From JACNLC01 sp964607375 (lineage in GTDB: Bacteria; Fidelibacterota; Marinisomatia; SCGC-AAA003-L08; JACNLC01), in contig CAZSJY010000017.1 in assembly GCA_964607375.1 (NCBI GenBank), forward strand, positions 1-33,974: a stretch of DNA of 33,974 nt. Reading direction: 5' to 3'. The translations under genes and the position numbers were made by a program. Shown here piece after piece: positions 33,876 through 33,974 of the stretch. Each line of letters starts with the position of its first letter. Position 1 is the stretch's first letter. The notes beneath the pieces were generated by a model that saw nothing but the letters and a program-made list of their open reading frames with translations, searched no databases and had not been told where the DNA came from.

Positions 33876-33974
33876 AATAAGTTGAAAGTTTTACATCTGT
33901 ATTGACCATATCTTAGAATACCCAGAACCCAGAACCCAGAACCCAGATCAGCAACAAATACTTCTTGTAATTTT
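33876..33974 (+). other. right-edge intergenic sequence
   Basis: No gene is seen in these 99 bases apart from a heptamer tandem repeat listed separately. The window ends here, so a gene starting further right cannot be judged. Confidence 0.5.
33920..33947 (+). repeat. four tandem copies of ACCCAGA
   Basis: The heptamer ACCCAGA is repeated exactly four times in a row and then breaks into TCAGCAAC. Its C-rich composition stands out against the AT-rich surroundings. It lies about 45 bases after the YchF-TGS stop. Confidence 0.9.

Overview
The window is AT-rich bacterial DNA. It opens inside an rRNA operon (3' part of 23S rRNA, then 5S rRNA and a strong terminator) and continues with about 33 kb in which every credible gene lies on the + strand, packed with 1-14 base overlaps and little spacer. 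Several features point to a Gram-negative of the Fibrobacterota-Chlorobiota-Bacteroidota (FCB) neighbourhood: a long outer-membrane beta-barrel protein, a PorX-like response regulator with a PglZ domain placed directly before tsaE, a long-form LOG protein, a Zn-finger anti-sigma factor, and EF-hand-like DxNxNGxxD loops in envelope proteins. My best guess is Candidatus Neomarinimicrobiota (Marinimicrobia/SAR406) or a relative. This is inference, because no database search was possible.

Layout. 1-1066: 23S and 5S rRNA and terminator. 1158-8567: a tight unit of a secreted protein, a periplasmic FecR-domain protein, an outer-membrane barrel protein and a CHASE2-type class III nucleotidyl cyclase with an unusual EF-hand-like insertion. 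8630-14115: PorX-like regulator, tsaE, tsaB, rimI, accD and guaA, all overlapping or touching. 14222-16057: glmS. 16306-21649: LOG protein, pgeF, uppP, holA, ECF sigma factor with its anti-sigma factor, a diguanylate cyclase and a small basic protein closed by a perfect 12-bp hairpin. 21720-32221: a TPR protein and an envelope glycan/lipid cluster of three glycosyltransferases, a methyltransferase, two CDP-alcohol phosphatidyltransferase homologues, a Wzx-type flippase and a YfhO-type membrane protein. 32208-33356: a histidine kinase. 33504-33875: an orphan copy of the YchF C-terminal TGS domain with an unrelated N-terminus. A heptamer tandem repeat lies near the right edge.

How the genes fit together. 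The 1.2-8.6 kb unit looks like envelope sensing linked to cyclic-nucleotide signalling. The receptor cyclase is likely to face the same periplasm as the FecR protein, and both it and the barrel carry EF-hand-like loops. The PorX-like protein may relay a two-component signal; the kinase at 32208 resembles kinases of that group and is one candidate partner. uppP, the DPMS/CsbB-like glycosyltransferase, the flippase and the YfhO-type protein all belong to undecaprenyl-phosphate-linked glycan handling. The points most worth a second look are the EF-hand-like insertion in the CHASE2 cyclase, the complementary catalytic-motif changes in the two adjacent CDP-alcohol phosphatidyltransferases, and the orphan YchF-TGS protein.
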